This document shows, in pieces, positions 63,995-64,000 of a DNA stretch of 64,000 bases. The notes under the pieces are model-generated. The model was not told where the DNA came from and searched no databases. It was given only the letters and a program-made list of their open reading frames with translations. The DNA comes from Photobacterium lutimaris (GTDB taxonomy: Bacteria > Pseudomonadota > Gammaproteobacteria > Enterobacterales > Vibrionaceae). The first letter of the stretch is position 1. Each line of letters opens with the position of its first letter. The position numbers were made by a program, and so were the translations under genes. The DNA lies in NCBI RefSeq assembly GCF_003025555.1, contig NZ_PYMH01000004.1, positions 124,001-188,000 on the forward strand, in the 5' to 3' direction.

Positions 63995-64000
63995 ATGAAA
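63995..64000 (+). CDS. Start of a gene cut by the window edge
   Basis: An ATG at 63995 with GAGGAG eight bases before begins a plus-strand gene that continues outside the window. A nine-codon frame from GTG 63972 ends at the ATGA overlapping this start. It is divergent from the LysR gene, so it may belong to the same regulon. Nothing can be said of its product. Confidence 0.4.

Overview
The window looks like a stretch of accessory chromosome from a marine gamma-proteobacterium, most likely Vibrionaceae (Vibrio, Photobacterium or Grimontia). The evidence is a VicH-like H-NS gene, a close YghU homologue, a MogA without the E. coli insertion, a GH19 chitinase with a chitin-binding domain, a tandem RimB-type protease, many LysR/AraC/LacI-controlled catabolic units, and remnants of a tyrosine integrase I associate with vibrios. 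No rRNA, tRNA or CRISPR array was seen. The species was not determined.

Layout. 1-7.2 kb: a partial GAF-GGDEF protein, a lipoprotein, a LysE exporter with a divergent GlxA-type regulator, a glycerophosphodiesterase plus MFS transporter, and two paralogous zinc-ribbon microproteins (39 and 37 aa). 7.4-16 kb: an iron-sulfur (6-4) photolyase-type gene and cryptochrome DASH, an orphan prepilin, a free-standing LeuA regulatory domain, a secreted six-hairpin glycosidase, and an exported MTA/SAH nucleosidase-like enzyme with a strong PurR-box match. 16-22.8 kb: an IclR regulator, a TRAP transporter, an enolase-superfamily enzyme, a 2-keto-3-deoxygalactonate kinase and its aldolase, forming a sugar-acid operon. 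23-29.7 kb: YghU, a truncated ArsR, SRPBCC, AraC plus an SBF-type transporter, a metallo-beta-lactamase-fold enzyme divergent from a LysR gene across a symmetrical operator, and H-NS.

29.8-38.6 kb is a scarred region. A tyrosine recombinase with two stops and a deletion, and an IS3-type OrfA with a short-repeat deletion, sit next to a complete sucrose regulon (scrY, scrR, scrA, scrK, scrB) with four recognisable ScrR-type operators. The regulon ends in a decayed lipoprotein gene. 38.7-55.2 kb: an ICMT-like methyltransferase, LysR with a HisC-like aminotransferase and a HisJ-like binding protein, chitinase, acetyltransferase, a four-repeat RimB-like protein, an S33 peptidase, a lipoprotein, an M14 peptidase, gabD, mogA and a LysE-type exporter.

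55.2-63.8 kb is the most unusual unit. A seven-gene operon carries an NCS1 permease, a free-standing AtzF C-terminal-like protein, carbamate kinase, the three oxamate-carbamoyltransferase proteins (YlbE, FdrA, YlbF) and a biuret-hydrolase-like enzyme, preceded by a LysR gene and a 32-bp palindrome. Together they could import a ureide, deaminate it, split it to carbamoyl phosphate and make ATP. The genes that feed this route from allantoin are absent, so the true substrate is open.
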